Assembly: GCA_947488435.1 (NCBI GenBank)
Contig: CANKZG010000001.1
Span: 2,348,308 to 2,412,307 of the forward strand
Direction: 5' to 3'
Source: an uncultured Flavobacteriaceae bacterium
Lineage (GTDB): Bacteria > Bacteroidota > Bacteroidia > Flavobacteriales > Flavobacteriaceae
DNA: 64,000 nucleotides
In this document: positions 46,971 to 57,856 of the stretch, piece by piece
Position numbering within the stretch: position 1 is the first letter of the stretch
Layout: every line of letters begins with the position of its first letter
Program-made: the position numbers and the translations under genes
Notes under the pieces: generated by a model
What the model was told of the DNA's origin: nothing
Databases searched by the model: none
Seen by the model: the letters and a program-made list of their open reading frames with translations, nothing else

Positions 46971-48512
46971 ATGAAGATTTTTACCGCACAACAGATATAC
47001 GACGCTGATAAATTCACAATAGAACAGCAAAAAATCGAAAGTAATGAATTAATGGAACGATCTGCAGTCCAGATTTTTAATTGGCTGCATATGCGAATGC
47101 AAGGTGCTCAGGTAAAAATACATTTGTTTTGTGGTATAGGAAACAATGGTGGAGATGGGATAGCTCTAGCGCGACATTTGGTAGAGCATGGTTATAATAT
47201 TGGGGTTTATGTTGTAAACTATAGTGAAAAGCGTTCTCAGGACTTCTTAATTAACTTAAATCGCCTTAAAGACCGCAAGATGTGGCCTGATTTTTTAAAT
47301 CAGGATAGTACTCCTCCTGTTATTGGTCGTGATGACATTATTGTAGATGCTATTTTTGGTATTGGTTTGAACAGACCACCGAGCAATTGGGTGAAAAAAT
47401 TAATTCAGTATTTAAATGGTACTGGAGCCTTTATTTTATCTGTAGATGTACCTTCAGGTCTTTTTCTTCATAAATGGTGCGAACCGGATTGTGTAATACG
47501 ATCTAACTACGTGCTTAGTTTTCAAGCGCCTAAAATGATTTTCTTTCTTCCTCAGACAGGGGTTTATATAAACCAATGGGAGGTTTTAGATATTGGATTA
47601 GATATGGAATACCTCGCTGGTTTACCCACAGAATACGAGCTAATAGGTAAAAATGAGGTGCTTCCTTGGTATGTTCCACGCGAAAAGTATAGTCATAAAG
47701 GTACTTATGGACATACCTTAATAATTGGAGGGAGTTATGGAAAAATAGGAGCAGTACAACTAGCATGCAGAGCGAACCTTAAATCGGGTAGTGGGGTGGT
47801 TACCGCCTATGTTCCTAAATGTGGATATATTCCTTTACAAACGGCTTTTCCCGAAGCCATGGTGATTACAGACAAACAGGAAAATGAAATTTCTGAAATA
47901 GCGTTTGATATCTCGCCTACAGTAATTGGTATTGGTATAGGCATGGGAACTTCGGAAAGTGCGCAGAAAGCCTTTAAAAAGCTGGTAAATGATATTAAGA
48001 TTCCACTAGTTTTAGATGCAGATGCGATTAATATATTAGCATTTCACCCAAGTTTAATTAAAAAATTGCCTCCAGAAACAATTTTAACCCCACATCGGAA
48101 AGAGTTAGAACGTTTGTTAGGGAGTTGGACCGATGATTTTGATATGATTGCAAAAGCAAAAGCTTTTTCTAAAAGCAACAATTGCATTCTTGTAATTAAG
48201 GGAGCTCATACCATAACGATATCCGGAGAAATAGGATATGTGAATACTACCGGAAATCCGGGAATGGCTACGGCAGGTAGTGGCGATGTTTTATTAGGTA
48301 TTATTACCGGATTGATTTCGCAGGGTTATCAACCTATTCAAGCAGCAATTTTTGGTGTTTATTTGCATGGAAGAGCTGGCGATTTAGGGCTGGAAGAAAA
48401 TGGGTACCAAGCACTTACTGCTTCAGTAATTATTGAAAATATTGGCACAGCATTTATTGACCTATTTAAGGTTCCTGAAACACCGCCTCAAGCAGAAGAA
48501 ACAGCACAGTAA
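46971..48512 (+). CDS. nnr: Bifunctional NAD(P)H-hydrate repair enzyme
   Basis: A 513-residue fusion of NAD(P)HX epimerase (residues 1 to about 215, with GIGNNGGDGIALARHL and VDAIFGIGLNRPP) and ADP-dependent NAD(P)HX dehydratase (about 230-500, with HKGTYGHTLIIGGSYGKIGA, VLDADAINILA, TPHRKELERLLG and AGSGDVLLGIITGL). It repairs hydrated nicotinamide cofactors. It is divergent from the thr operon; a plus-strand TATTTTTG at 46896-46903 overlaps the thr promoter region and may be its -7 box. Confidence 0.95.
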   Translation: MKIFTAQQIYDADKFTIEQQKIESNELMERSAVQIFNWLHMRMQGAQVKIHLFCGIGNNGGDGIALARHLVEHGYNIGVYVVNYSEKRSQDFLINLNRLKDRKMWPDFLNQDSTPPVIGRDDIIVDAIFGIGLNRPPSNWVKKLIQYLNGTGAFILSVDVPSGLFLHKWCEPDCVIRSNYVLSFQAPKMIFFLPQTGVYINQWEVLDIGLDMEYLAGLPTEYELIGKNEVLPWYVPREKYSHKGTYGHTLIIGGSYGKIGAVQLACRANLKSGSGVVTAYVPKCGYIPLQTAFPEAMVITDKQENEISEIAFDISPTVIGIGIGMGTSESAQKAFKKLVNDIKIPLVLDADAINILAFHPSLIKKLPPETILTPHRKELERLLGSWTDDFDMIAKAKAFSKSNNCILVIKGAHTITISGEIGYVNTTGNPGMATAGSGDVLLGIITGLISQGYQPIQAAIFGVYLHGRAGDLGLEENGYQALTASVIIENIGTAFIDLFKVPETPPQAEETAQ

Positions 48513-48908
48513 TTATTTCAACTTGCGTTTTACCCAGGAAAGAGCATTGTCATATTCTATAAAAAACTTCATGGGACCTTTGTAAAAAAGTTTCTCTATT
48601 TTGAAGTTATGCATATCAATCTCTTTTAAAGATACGATAGCAAATGCTTTAAGATGTTTTAGCTCTCTTAGGTAATTGTATATTGTAGGGTCTATAGCGT
48701 ATGAATTCTTTCTAAGACTAATAAAACCAAAGTCTTTGTCCCTAAAATGTATTTCTGATATTCCGATAAGCTGGTAAGCTCTTTCTAAAGTTAGTGTTGC
48801 CCCTTCTTCAAATATGGTTACCATATAGTTGTCAAAAACCTGAACGATACCAATTTCTAATTGATATTCTTTAACAACAACGGTCTTCTTAGTCTGCCCA
48901 ATTCTCAT
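48513..48908 (-). CDS. Small conserved protein, possibly STAS-like
   Basis: A 131-residue soluble protein. It shows alternating strands and helices: YQLEIGIVQVFDNYMVTIFEEG, then DKDFGFISLRKNSYAIDP, HLKAFAIVSLKEIDMHNFKIEKLF, and a final helix NALSWVKRKLK. The pattern fits a SpoIIAA/STAS-like fold, though no conserved phosphorylation serine can be pointed to. Stop abuts the stop of nnr (convergent). Function unknown. Confidence 0.72.
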   Translation of the reverse strand: MRIGQTKKTVVVKEYQLEIGIVQVFDNYMVTIFEEGATLTLERAYQLIGISEIHFRDKDFGFISLRKNSYAIDPTIYNYLRELKHLKAFAIVSLKEIDMHNFKIEKLFYKGPMKFFIEYDNALSWVKRKLK

Positions 48909-49038
48909 TCATTCTTATTTTCAGTGTCCGAAGACGAAAGTAGTACGAAGTAGAAATAAAGGGAAAAATATTAGATCAAAGGCTTAAATATCGTTTATAC
49001 GACTCATAAATACACATTTCTTACTTTCATAAATGTAG

Positions 49039-49077
49039 ATAAAAAAAAAGAGCCAGTTTTATCTGACTCTCTTTTAT
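49039..49077 (-). terminator. Terminator of clpC
   Basis: On the minus strand, AGAGAGTCAG pairs with CTGGCTCT (one mismatch) around a 6-base loop, then a run of nine T. It lies 20 bases after the clpC stop. Confidence 0.85.
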
Positions 49078-49096
49078 AGTATTTATAGTTGCACTT

Positions 49097-51646
49097 TTAT
49101 GCTTTCGAAGGCTTAGCAGCTTTTTCTATTTTTATGGTAAGGATGTCTTTTTTCTCATCGAGATCCATAAAAATACTATCGCCTTCTTCCAATTTAGAAT
49201 TCACGATTTCTTCTGCTAAAGCATCTTCTATATACTTTTGAATTGCTCTTTTTAGCGGACGAGCTCCGTATTGTTTATCAAACCCTTTATCAGCAATATA
49301 ATCTTTGGCTTTATCGCTTAAACTTAAATGATATCCAATATCTCGTATTCTATCGAACAGTTTTACCAATTCAATATCAATAATTTTGTGAATATCTTCT
49401 CGTTCTAATGGGTTAAATACAATAACGTCATCGATTCTATTTAAGAACTCAGGAGCAAAGGCCTTTTTAAGCGCATTTTCAATCACACTTTTATGATGAC
49501 TATCTGCTTGTGCCTTTTTAGCCGAAGTACCAAAACCAACACCTTGACCAAAGTCTTTCAACTGTCTAGCTCCGATATTTGATGTCATAATAATAATGGT
49601 GTTCCTAAAATCTATTTTACGACCTAAGCTATCTGTTAAAAAGCCATCATCCAATACCTGCAGCATCATATTAAAAACATCCGGATGTGCTTTTTCTACT
49701 TCATCCAATAAGATAACAGCATAAGGTTTGCGACGTACTTTTTCTGTAAGCTGACCGCCTTCTTCATATCCTACGTAGCCTGGAGGTGCGCCTACAAGTC
49801 TTGAAACTGCAAATTTCTCCATATACTCACTCATATCAATACGGATAAGAGCATCTTCTGAATCGAACAGTTCCTTAGCTAATACCTTTGCCAGTTGGGT
49901 TTTACCCACCCCTGTTTGTCCTAAAAATATAAAGGAACCAATAGGTTTATTAGGATCTTTTAATCCAGCTCTATTACGTTGTATAGCCTTGGCAACTTTT
50001 GCAACGGCATCGTCTTGCCCAATTACGTTTCCTTTTATTAAAGCAGGAAGTTCTGCAAGTTTATTACTCTCAGTTTGCGCAATTTTGTTTACTGGAATAC
50101 CACTCATCATCGAAACCACATCGGCAACATTATCTTCAGTTACCGTTTCTCGGTGCAGTTTGCTTTCTTCTTCCCATTTTTCTTGAGCTAACGCCAATTC
50201 TTTTTCTAAGCGTTTTTCATCATCTCTTAGTTTTGCTGCTTCCTCGTAGCGCTGTTTTTTTACAACACTATTTTTGAGTTCTCGAACCTCTTCCAATTGT
50301 TTTTCCAATTCTAGAATTTGCTTGGGAACATCCATGTTTACAATATGTACTCTGGAACCAGCCTCATCTAAAGCATCAATAGCCTTGTCGGGAAGAAAAC
50401 GATCTGTCATATAGCGATTTGTAAGCTTTACACAAGCTATAATAGCCTCGTCCGTGTAGTTTACGTTATGATGCTCTTCATATTTCCCTTTAATATTTGC
50501 AAGAATTTCTATGGTTTCCTCCACAGAAGTGGGTTCTACAATCACTTTTTGAAAACGTCTTTCTAATGCACCATCTTTTTCAATATACTGTCGATACTCA
50601 TCAAGAGTAGTAGCTCCAATACACTGAATCTCTCCTCGCGCCAAAGCGGGTTTAAACATGTTGGAAGCATCTAAACTTCCAGTAGCACCACCTGCCCCGA
50701 CTATGGTATGAATTTCATCTATAAAAAGAATAATATCATCATTCTTTTCCAATTCATTCATCACAGCTTTCATTCGCTCTTCAAATTGACCGCGATATTT
50801 TGTTCCCGCTACTAAAGAAGCCAAATCTAAGGTTACAACTCTTTTATTGTATAAGATTCGAGAAACCTTCTTGTTGATAATTCGCAAGGCTAGTCCTTCA
50901 GCAATAGCACTTTTACCAACGCCGGGTTCTCCTATTAGTAAAGGATTATTTTTCTTTCTACGACTTAGTATTTGGGATACCCGTTCAATTTCTTTTTCTC
51001 TACCCACAACAGGGTCTAACTTGTTATCTTCAGCAAGTTTAATAAGGTCTCTACCAAAATTGTCCAAAACAGGAGTTTTGGATTTTTTATTTCCTTTTTG
51101 TCCAGATCCTGAACCGAAAGATCCTTCTTTAGCATCTCCGTTGTCGTCTGAGTCGCTAGGGAATGATTCTGATGTAGGGGAATCTATATAATCATCATCG
51201 CTAGTAATCATGGATTTAAACTGCTCCTTTACATTATCATAATCTACTTTAAGTTTATGCAGTAATTTCGTAGTAGGATCGTTTTCATTCCGTAAAATAC
51301 ACAATAAAAGATGTGCTGTATTTATTGAAGAGCTCTGAAAAAGCTTTGCTTCTAAAAAAGTTGTTTTTAATGCGCGCTCTGCTTGTCTAGTTAAATGCAA
51401 GTTTTTTTTATCCTTTTGGAGGTTTCCTGAATTAGGATTTGCAGGACTTAGAATCTCCACCTTTCTTCTCAGGTGATCTAAATCGACGTCCAAAGCGTCT
51501 AAAATACTGATTGCTTTTCCATTTCCATCTCGTAGCAATCCTAGCATAAGATGTTCGGTACCAATAAAGTCATGACCCAAACGTAGCGCCTCTTCTTTAC
51601 TGTATGCAATCACATCTTTTACCCTTGGTGAGAAATTGTCATCCAT
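49097..51646 (-). CDS. clpC: ClpC-type ATP-dependent chaperone
   Basis: An 849-residue Hsp100 unfoldase for ClpP and adaptor-dependent proteolysis. It has a double Clp-N domain (1-150, FSPRVKDVIAYSKEEALRLG), an acidic/Gly-Ser linker, a first AAA domain with GEPGVGKSAIAEGLA, a UVR-containing middle segment (EEAAKLRDDEKRLEKELALA), a second AAA domain with GQTGVGKTQLAKVLAKEL and GYEEGGQLTEKVRRKPYAV, and a D2-small domain. The UVR segment distinguishes ClpC from ClpA or ClpB. Monocistronic and divergent from gyrA. Confidence 0.96.
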   Translation of the reverse strand: MDDNFSPRVKDVIAYSKEEALRLGHDFIGTEHLMLGLLRDGNGKAISILDALDVDLDHLRRKVEILSPANPNSGNLQKDKKNLHLTRQAERALKTTFLEAKLFQSSSINTAHLLLCILRNENDPTTKLLHKLKVDYDNVKEQFKSMITSDDDYIDSPTSESFPSDSDDNGDAKEGSFGSGSGQKGNKKSKTPVLDNFGRDLIKLAEDNKLDPVVGREKEIERVSQILSRRKKNNPLLIGEPGVGKSAIAEGLALRIINKKVSRILYNKRVVTLDLASLVAGTKYRGQFEERMKAVMNELEKNDDIILFIDEIHTIVGAGGATGSLDASNMFKPALARGEIQCIGATTLDEYRQYIEKDGALERRFQKVIVEPTSVEETIEILANIKGKYEEHHNVNYTDEAIIACVKLTNRYMTDRFLPDKAIDALDEAGSRVHIVNMDVPKQILELEKQLEEVRELKNSVVKKQRYEEAAKLRDDEKRLEKELALAQEKWEEESKLHRETVTEDNVADVVSMMSGIPVNKIAQTESNKLAELPALIKGNVIGQDDAVAKVAKAIQRNRAGLKDPNKPIGSFIFLGQTGVGKTQLAKVLAKELFDSEDALIRIDMSEYMEKFAVSRLVGAPPGYVGYEEGGQLTEKVRRKPYAVILLDEVEKAHPDVFNMMLQVLDDGFLTDSLGRKIDFRNTIIIMTSNIGARQLKDFGQGVGFGTSAKKAQADSHHKSVIENALKKAFAPEFLNRIDDVIVFNPLEREDIHKIIDIELVKLFDRIRDIGYHLSLSDKAKDYIADKGFDKQYGARPLKRAIQKYIEDALAEEIVNSKLEEGDSIFMDLDEKKDILTIKIEKAAKPSKA

Positions 51647-51903
51647 AAATTATTCTTTCAACTTTAAAAATAGTAAATCTATCATTAACTACGACAAATA
51701 CCATACCTTATTCGTTAAACTAGTCGTAAATGACGAACAAAAAAAACATTTTGCACTAAATTTAACATGAAGTATGGTCGTGTAAAAGTGCTTAAAAAGT
51801 GTTAATAAATTATTGAACAAAAGTGTTTGAGTTGTACTTTGAACGCTATGAATTTCCGTATATTGGCATGATTTTTTAACCACGATAATTATAGGATTTA
51901 AGT

Positions 51904-54429
51904 ATGGCTGACGGAGAGAAGTTAATCCCGATTAATATTGAAGACGAAATGAAATCTGCCTACATTGATTATTCAATGTCGGTCATTGTGTCACGCGCCC
52001 TACCTGATGTCAGGGACGGTTTAAAACCAGTGCATAGAAGAGTACTTTATGGGATGCATGAATTAGGAGTTAGATCGTCTAGTTCGCACAAGAAATCTGC
52101 GCGTATTGTTGGAGAGGTTTTAGGGAAATATCACCCTCATGGAGATACCTCAGTTTACGATAGTATGGTACGTATGGCTCAAGAATGGAGTTTGCGCTAT
52201 ATGTTGGTAGACGGACAAGGAAATTTTGGATCTGTAGATGGTGATAGCCCTGCGGCAATGCGATATACGGAAGCACGTATGCGCAAGATTGCTGATGAAA
52301 TGTTAAGCGATATTGATAAAGATACTGTAGATCATCAGCTTAATTTTGACGATTCTTTAGAGGAACCCACGGTATTACCTACACGTGTTCCCCAACTCCT
52401 TATTAATGGGGCTTCGGGTATTGCTGTTGGTATGGCTACCAATATGCCGCCGCATAACCTTTCTGAAGTTGTGGATGGCACCATTGCATATATTGATAAT
52501 AACAACATTGAAATTGATGAACTTATTACGCATATAAAGGCACCGGATTTTCCAACAGGAGGAATTATATATGGTTATGATGGCGTTCGTGAAGCCTTCA
52601 AAACAGGAAGAGGGCGTGTTGTAATGCGGGCTAAAGCTAGCTTTGAAGAGGTTCAAGGAAGAGAATGCATTGTTGTAACTGAGATACCTTATCAAGTGAA
52701 TAAGGCTGATATGATTAAAAAGACGGCAGATCTTATTAATGATAAAAAGATTGAAGGTATATCTACAATACGAGACGAGTCGGACCGCAAAGGAATGCGT
52801 ATCGTTTATATCATTAAGCGAGACGCAATTCCTAATATAGTTTTGAATATGCTGTATAAATATACAGCCTTACAATCTTCTTTTAGTGTTAATAACATTG
52901 CTTTAGTTTCTGGAAGACCGCAGTTACTTAATCTAAAAGAAATGATTCATTATTTTGTCGAGCACAGGCATGAAGTTGTTGTGCGTCGTACCAAATATGA
53001 GTTGAAGAAAGCTGAAGATAGAGCTCATATTTTGCAGGGTCTTATCATTGCTTCAGATAACATAGATGAAGTTATCGCACTAATTAGGGCTTCGGCAAAT
53101 GCAGAGGAAGCTAGAAGCAGTTTAATGGAGCGGTTTGAGCTTACGGAAATTCAAGCAAAAGCAATCGTAGAGATGCGACTGCGTAACCTTACCGGTTTAG
53201 AACAGGATAAATTAAGAGCAGAATACGACGAAATCATCAAAACCATTGCAGATCTTAAAGATATTTTAGCTGACAAAGATCGTAGGATGAATATCATTAA
53301 AGAGGAACTTTTAGAAGTTAAATCGAAATACGGAGATGAACGTCGATCCGAGATTAACTTTGCTGGTGGAGACCTAAGTATGGAAGATATGATTCCGAAT
53401 GAGCAGGTGGTAATTACTATTTCTCATGCGGGTTATATAAAGCGTACCCCACTGACTGAATATAAAACTCAGCATCGAGGAGGTGTAGGACAAAAAGCAT
53501 CTTCAACAAGGAATGAGGACTTTTTAGAACATCTTTTTGTAGGTACTAATCATCAGTATATGCTCTTTTTTACACAAAAAGGAAAATGTTTTTGGATGCG
53601 CGTTTATGAAATCCCTGAGGGAAGTAAAGCTTCAAAAGGAAGAGCAATTCAGAACCTTATAAATATTGAACAAGATGATAAGGTAAAAGCATTTATTTGT
53701 ACCCAAGATCTTAAAGATGAAGATTATGTGAATGGTCATTATGTAATTATGGCTACCAAAAAAGGAACGGTTAAGAAAACATCTTTAGAACAATACTCAC
53801 GACCTCGACAAAATGGTATTATTGCGATCAATGTTAGAGAAGATGATGAATTGATTGAAGCCAAATTAACCACGGGAACAAGTCAAATTCTATTGGGTCT
53901 TAAATCTGGAAAAGCGATACGGTTTGAAGAAGGAAAAACGAGACCTATGGGTAGAAATGCTTCCGGAGTAAGAGGTATTCGATTATCGAGTGATGAAGAT
54001 GAAGTAATCGGAATGATTTCCGTGCATGATTTTGATGAGGAGGTTTTGGTTGTTTCTGAAAATGGGTACGGAAAACGATCTAACATTGACGACTATCGCA
54101 TCACAAATAGAGGCGGTAAGGGTGTTAAGACCATTTCAATTACAGAAAAAACAGGAGGCCTAGTTGCAATTAAAAATGTTTCTGACTCTGATGATTTGAT
54201 GATTATCAATAAATCCGGGATAGCTATACGAATGAGTGTAGAAGATCTCAGAGTTATGGGAAGGGCTACGCAAGGTGTACGACTAATCAATATAAAAGGG
54301 AACGATTCTATCGCAGCGGTTGCTAAAGTGATGAAAGATGAAGATGCTGTAGATGAGGTAGATATATTAGATATTGAAGTCAATGAAGAGGATGGCACGG
54401 GGATTGATAATGATACTTCCGAAACTTAA
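51904..54429 (+). CDS. gyrA: DNA gyrase subunit A
   Basis: An 841-residue protein. It opens [20 protein letters not shown] and has [20 protein letters not shown]; the catalytic tyrosine lies in [10 protein letters not shown]; the quinolone-resistance region reads [15 protein letters not shown], with Thr at the position of E. coli Ser83 and the Asp87 equivalent kept. The C-terminal beta-pinwheel carries a GyrA-box-like NRGGKGVKT. The Glu/Asp-rich tail is common. The residue at the Ser83 position is a natural variant in many taxa and does not itself show resistance. Confidence 0.97.
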   Translation: MADGEKLIPINIEDEMKSAYIDYSMSVIVSRALPDVRDGLKPVHRRVLYGMHELGVRSSSSHKKSARIVGEVLGKYHPHGDTSVYDSMVRMAQEWSLRYMLVDGQGNFGSVDGDSPAAMRYTEARMRKIADEMLSDIDKDTVDHQLNFDDSLEEPTVLPTRVPQLLINGASGIAVGMATNMPPHNLSEVVDGTIAYIDNNNIEIDELITHIKAPDFPTGGIIYGYDGVREAFKTGRGRVVMRAKASFEEVQGRECIVVTEIPYQVNKADMIKKTADLINDKKIEGISTIRDESDRKGMRIVYIIKRDAIPNIVLNMLYKYTALQSSFSVNNIALVSGRPQLLNLKEMIHYFVEHRHEVVVRRTKYELKKAEDRAHILQGLIIASDNIDEVIALIRASANAEEARSSLMERFELTEIQAKAIVEMRLRNLTGLEQDKLRAEYDEIIKTIADLKDILADKDRRMNIIKEELLEVKSKYGDERRSEINFAGGDLSMEDMIPNEQVVITISHAGYIKRTPLTEYKTQHRGGVGQKASSTRNEDFLEHLFVGTNHQYMLFFTQKGKCFWMRVYEIPEGSKASKGRAIQNLINIEQDDKVKAFICTQDLKDEDYVNGHYVIMATKKGTVKKTSLEQYSRPRQNGIIAINVREDDELIEAKLTTGTSQILLGLKSGKAIRFEEGKTRPMGRNASGVRGIRLSSDEDEVIGMISVHDFDEEVLVVSENGYGKRSNIDDYRITNRGGKGVKTISITEKTGGLVAIKNVSDSDDLMIINKSGIAIRMSVEDLRVMGRATQGVRLINIKGNDSIAAVAKVMKDEDAVDEVDILDIEVNEEDGTGIDNDTSET

Positions 54430-54470
54430 AATAAATACACTATAAACACTAATATTATAATTCTATTACA

Positions 54471-55745
54471 ATGAAAACAAAAATTCTAATGCTGACCATG
54501 ATGTTGATTTCAATGGTTGGTTTTTCACAAAAATCAGAACTTAAAGCAGCTGAAAAAGCGTTAAAATCTGGCGATTATCAGGCTGCTAAAACTGCTTTAG
54601 AAAGTGCAGCTCCATTAGTTGAAGGTGCCGAAGCTAAAGTAAAGGCACAATATCAACTTGCCAAAGGAAATACATATTACAATTTGGCTAAAAAAGGTGA
54701 TGGAGCAGCTTTTAACACGGCGATAGAAGCTTTTAATGAAGTAATTAGCATTGAAGAAGCTGCAGGAAAAGGAAAATTTAATATTCAGGCAAAGCAACAA
54801 TTAGGAACGTTGACCGCAGATTTAGTTAATGCTGCTGTAACTGATAATAATGAGAAAAAATTCAAAGAAGCTGCTTCGAAGTTATATTTGGGATATACCT
54901 TAAGTAAAAAAGATACCATTTATTTATACTATGCGGCCAGTAGTGCAGTGAATGCGGTGGATTATGAAACGGCACTTAAATATTATAATGAGCTTAAGGA
55001 GCTTAATTATGACGGTAGTGTTGTAAAATACTCAGCAGTTAACGTTGAAACTGGAGAACGAGAGGAAATGGATAAATTCCAAAGAGATCTTGTTATAAAA
55101 TCCGGGACGTACAAGGATGCTAAAGATGAAAGATCAGATTCTAAGAAGTCAGAAATCATCAAAAATATAGCGCTGATCTATACGCAGTTAGGTCAAGATG
55201 ATAAAGCTATTGCAGCTTATGCCGATGCAAGAGCAGATGATCCAAATGATGTAAATTTAGTTTTGAGTGAAGCAAATTTACACTATAAATTAGGAGATAA
55301 AGATAAATTTAAGACCTTAATGGCTGAAGCTACACGAATGGCTCCAGACAATCCAGACCTTCAATATAATATTGGGGTTATTAACATGGAACAAGGTAAT
55401 TTGGAAGAAGCAAGGACTGCCTATAAAAAGGCATTAGAGATCAACCCTGGTTATGTAAATGCGCAATTAAATTTATCTACTACTTACGTTAATGAAGGAA
55501 ATAGCTTGATTGACGATTTAAATAGCCTTGGAAACAGTAGAGCTGATATCGCAAAATATGATGAACTGAAGAAGAAAAAGGATGACCTTTTTACAGAAGG
55601 AGCGAATATTTTAGAAGAAGCTTTAAAATTAAATCCAGGAAATCAAGCCATTTTAAATCAGTTGAAGAATATTTATGGAGCCTTAGGTGATAATGAAAAC
55701 TTCTTAAGATTGAAAAAATTGATTGAAGGAGGAGAAGGAGAGTAA
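54471..55745 (+). CDS. Secreted tetratricopeptide-repeat protein
   Basis: A 424-residue protein with a Sec signal (MKTKILMLTMMLISMVGFSQ). TPR-like helical pairs run through most of the chain: LKSGDYQAAKTALESAA, YNLAKKGDGAAFNTAIEAF, IALIYTQLGQDDKAIAAYADA, YNIGVINMEQGNLEEARTAY and LEINPGYVNAQLNLSTTYVNEGN. Likely a periplasmic scaffold; partners unknown. It lies 41 bases after gyrA and is probably co-transcribed; a terminator follows. Confidence 0.88.
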   Translation: MKTKILMLTMMLISMVGFSQKSELKAAEKALKSGDYQAAKTALESAAPLVEGAEAKVKAQYQLAKGNTYYNLAKKGDGAAFNTAIEAFNEVISIEEAAGKGKFNIQAKQQLGTLTADLVNAAVTDNNEKKFKEAASKLYLGYTLSKKDTIYLYYAASSAVNAVDYETALKYYNELKELNYDGSVVKYSAVNVETGEREEMDKFQRDLVIKSGTYKDAKDERSDSKKSEIIKNIALIYTQLGQDDKAIAAYADARADDPNDVNLVLSEANLHYKLGDKDKFKTLMAEATRMAPDNPDLQYNIGVINMEQGNLEEARTAYKKALEINPGYVNAQLNLSTTYVNEGNSLIDDLNSLGNSRADIAKYDELKKKKDDLFTEGANILEEALKLNPGNQAILNQLKNIYGALGDNENFLRLKKLIEGGEGE

Positions 55746-55761
55746 AAAATAAATATCAAAT

Positions 55762-55800
55762 AAAAAAGGAGCGTAGTGTACTACTGCGCTCCTTTTTTTA
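55762..55800 (+). terminator. Bidirectional terminator between the TPR and NlpC/P60 genes
   Basis: Stem AGGAGCG...CGCTCCT with further pairing inside (TAGT/ACTA with small bulges), A-run before and seven T after (55761-55799). It serves the forward TPR gene and, on the other strand, the NlpC/P60 gene whose stop lies at 55798-55800. Confidence 0.88.
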
Positions 55801-56550
55801 TACAATCTTTTTAATTACCCGAAGCTTGTGTGTATAATTATTGGCTTCCGCACTAAAAATGCCCGTATGATCAATACGATCTATGCGAACCTTACCATGA
55901 GCATGAATAATATAATTATTCTCCATAATAATACCGACGTGATCTATAATGCCATCTTTATTATCAAAAAAAGCAAGGTCTCCAGCTTCACTTTCTTCAA
56001 TGAAACTAAGAGCTTCCCCTTGCGCAGATTGTTGTAATGCGGTTCTGAATAATTGATATCCACTTATTTTATATACCATTTGCGTAAATCCAGCGGCATC
56101 TACACCGAAAGGTGTTTTACCACCTCGAAGAAAGGGTGCGTTTAAATATAGCAATGCTGTTTTAACAAGTTGGGTTTTTACTTTAGGAAAACTTTGATCA
56201 TTGTTATCACAGTTGTATGTCAATAGCGCATTATGATGTAAGGCAGATCCTAAAATAAGCGGAACAAGAGCATGATCTTTTTTTTGCGCATAGGTAACTA
56301 AATCTGTCACCCATAAATGTTCAGCTTTATTTTCAGCATCATGGTATTCTGTTTCAGAAATACTGTGGTATTGATTGTTATCTATCCAACCTTCAAAACC
56401 GTCGTAAGCAATACGTATTTTGCTACACTTCTTCTGTTGTTCCAGTACTTTAAAATGATCCCCAAACAAAAGCTGAGTAGTCATTTCGCTCGTATTATCT
56501 GATGATAATCTTACCGAAACTACACTAAGATGACAAATACCGTATTGCAT
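55798..56550 (-). CDS. NlpC/P60 (C40) protein with catalytic Cys replaced by Ala
   Basis: A 250-residue protein without a signal peptide. Residues 1-70 form a bacterial SH3-like domain (VSVRLSSDNTSEMTTQLLFG) and residues 120-245 an NlpC/P60 domain. In this family the nucleophile sits in D-C-S-G-F; here the genomic codons read GAT GCC GCT GGA TTT, D151-A152-A153-G154-F, so Cys is Ala. The second catalytic residue H204 (IIDHVGIIME) and H216 are kept, as is the rest of the fold. It would be expected to lack peptidase activity and may bind peptidoglycan stem peptides. Confidence 0.85.
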   Translation of the reverse strand: MQYGICHLSVVSVRLSSDNTSEMTTQLLFGDHFKVLEQQKKCSKIRIAYDGFEGWIDNNQYHSISETEYHDAENKAEHLWVTDLVTYAQKKDHALVPLILGSALHHNALLTYNCDNNDQSFPKVKTQLVKTALLYLNAPFLRGGKTPFGVDAAGFTQMVYKISGYQLFRTALQQSAQGEALSFIEESEAGDLAFFDNKDGIIDHVGIIMENNYIIHAHGKVRIDRIDHTGIFSAEANNYTHKLRVIKKIV

Positions 56551-56589
56551 GTAACTGCTTTGGAATAAGAATTAATCGGGAATAGTGTT

Positions 56590-57762
56590 TTAACGCTCTA
56601 AAATTACAGCGGATGCACCGCCACCACCATTACAAATTGCGGCTGCTCCTATTTTCCCATTGTTTTGCTCTAAAACACTGAGTAAGGTAATAATAATGCG
56701 TGCTCCTGAACAACCTAAAGGATGCCCCAATGATACCGCACCTCCATTAACATTAACCGTTGTATCTTTTAAACCTAGAATTTTCATATTCGCTAATCCT
56801 ACGACAGAAAAAGCTTCGTTTAACTCAAAATAGTCTACATCTTCAATGGCAATACCTGCTTTTCCTAGAGCCTTAGGTAATGCTTTGGATGGTGCTACAG
56901 TAAACCATTCGGGTTCTTGGGCAGCATCTGCGTATGCCTTTATTTTTGCTAAAGGTTTTAATTGTAATGCAGCTGCTTTATCAGCACTCATGAGTACAAG
57001 AGCGGCTGCTCCATCATTTATAGTAGATGCATTCGCGGCAGTTACCGTTCCATCTTTAGAAAAAGCTGCACGAAGTGCAGGAATCTTTTCCATTCTTACA
57101 TTTTTGTATTCCTCATCTTCAGAAACAACAATAGGATCTCCTTTACGTTGCGGAACAGATACAGGAACTACTTCATTATCAAATTTCCCTGCTTTCCATG
57201 CTGCTGCCGATCTTTCATAAGATTGAATTGCATAATTATCCTGATCTTCTCTACTAAACTTATATTCCATGGCACAGGCATCGGCACATACTCCCATTGC
57301 ATTTTCGTCATAAGCATCTACTAACCCATCTTTTTGCATACCATCTATAAACGAAGTAGGTCCAAATTTTAAACCCTTTCTCATCTGAACATAATGCGGT
57401 ATTAAACTCATATTTTCCATACCTCCTGCAACAACAATTTCGGCATCACCAAGTGCAATCGATTGGGCAGCTTGCATTACTGTCTTCATTCCAGAAGCAC
57501 AAACCTTATTGATTGTAGTGCAGGGTACTGTATCCGGAATACCAGCATAAATGGCAGCTTGTCGTGCAGGCGCCTGTCCGGTACCAGCTTGAACCACATT
57601 TCCCATTAACACTTCTTCAACTTTATCAGGACTTAAGTTTATCTTTTCTAAAGCTCCTTTAATAGCAATAGCACCTAATCTTGGTGCGGGGGTGGTAGAC
57701 AAGGCTCCCATGAAACTTCCAATGGGTGTTCTGGCTACCGAAACAATAACTACTTCCTTCAT
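56590..57762 (-). CDS. Acetyl-CoA acyltransferase (thiolase)
   Basis: A 390-residue thiolase. The acyl-accepting Cys88 is in INKVCASGMKT; the GHP histidine in GGAVSLGHPLGCSGARI; the second Cys in CNGGGGASAVIL. The NEAF motif is present (ELNEAFSVVGLANM). Size and motifs fit biosynthetic acetoacetyl-CoA thiolases, but a degradative role in beta-oxidation cannot be excluded. Neighbouring genes give no pathway clue. Confidence 0.93.
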   Translation of the reverse strand: MKEVVIVSVARTPIGSFMGALSTTPAPRLGAIAIKGALEKINLSPDKVEEVLMGNVVQAGTGQAPARQAAIYAGIPDTVPCTTINKVCASGMKTVMQAAQSIALGDAEIVVAGGMENMSLIPHYVQMRKGLKFGPTSFIDGMQKDGLVDAYDENAMGVCADACAMEYKFSREDQDNYAIQSYERSAAAWKAGKFDNEVVPVSVPQRKGDPIVVSEDEEYKNVRMEKIPALRAAFSKDGTVTAANASTINDGAAALVLMSADKAAALQLKPLAKIKAYADAAQEPEWFTVAPSKALPKALGKAGIAIEDVDYFELNEAFSVVGLANMKILGLKDTTVNVNGGAVSLGHPLGCSGARIIITLLSVLEQNNGKIGAAAICNGGGGASAVILER

Positions 57763-57856
57763 AATAATACCTCTTTATAGCTGCGAAATTAATAAATTAG
57801 AATATATTATTGTGTCGGTATCTAAAGCAAAAGCTTAAGGTAAAGGTATATTTTTC

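Noticed and set aside
52135-52180. Thr at the GyrA Ser83 position as quinolone resistance
   Set aside because: Thr is a natural residue at this position in many bacteria; without a sensitive relative for comparison it is not evidence of resistance.
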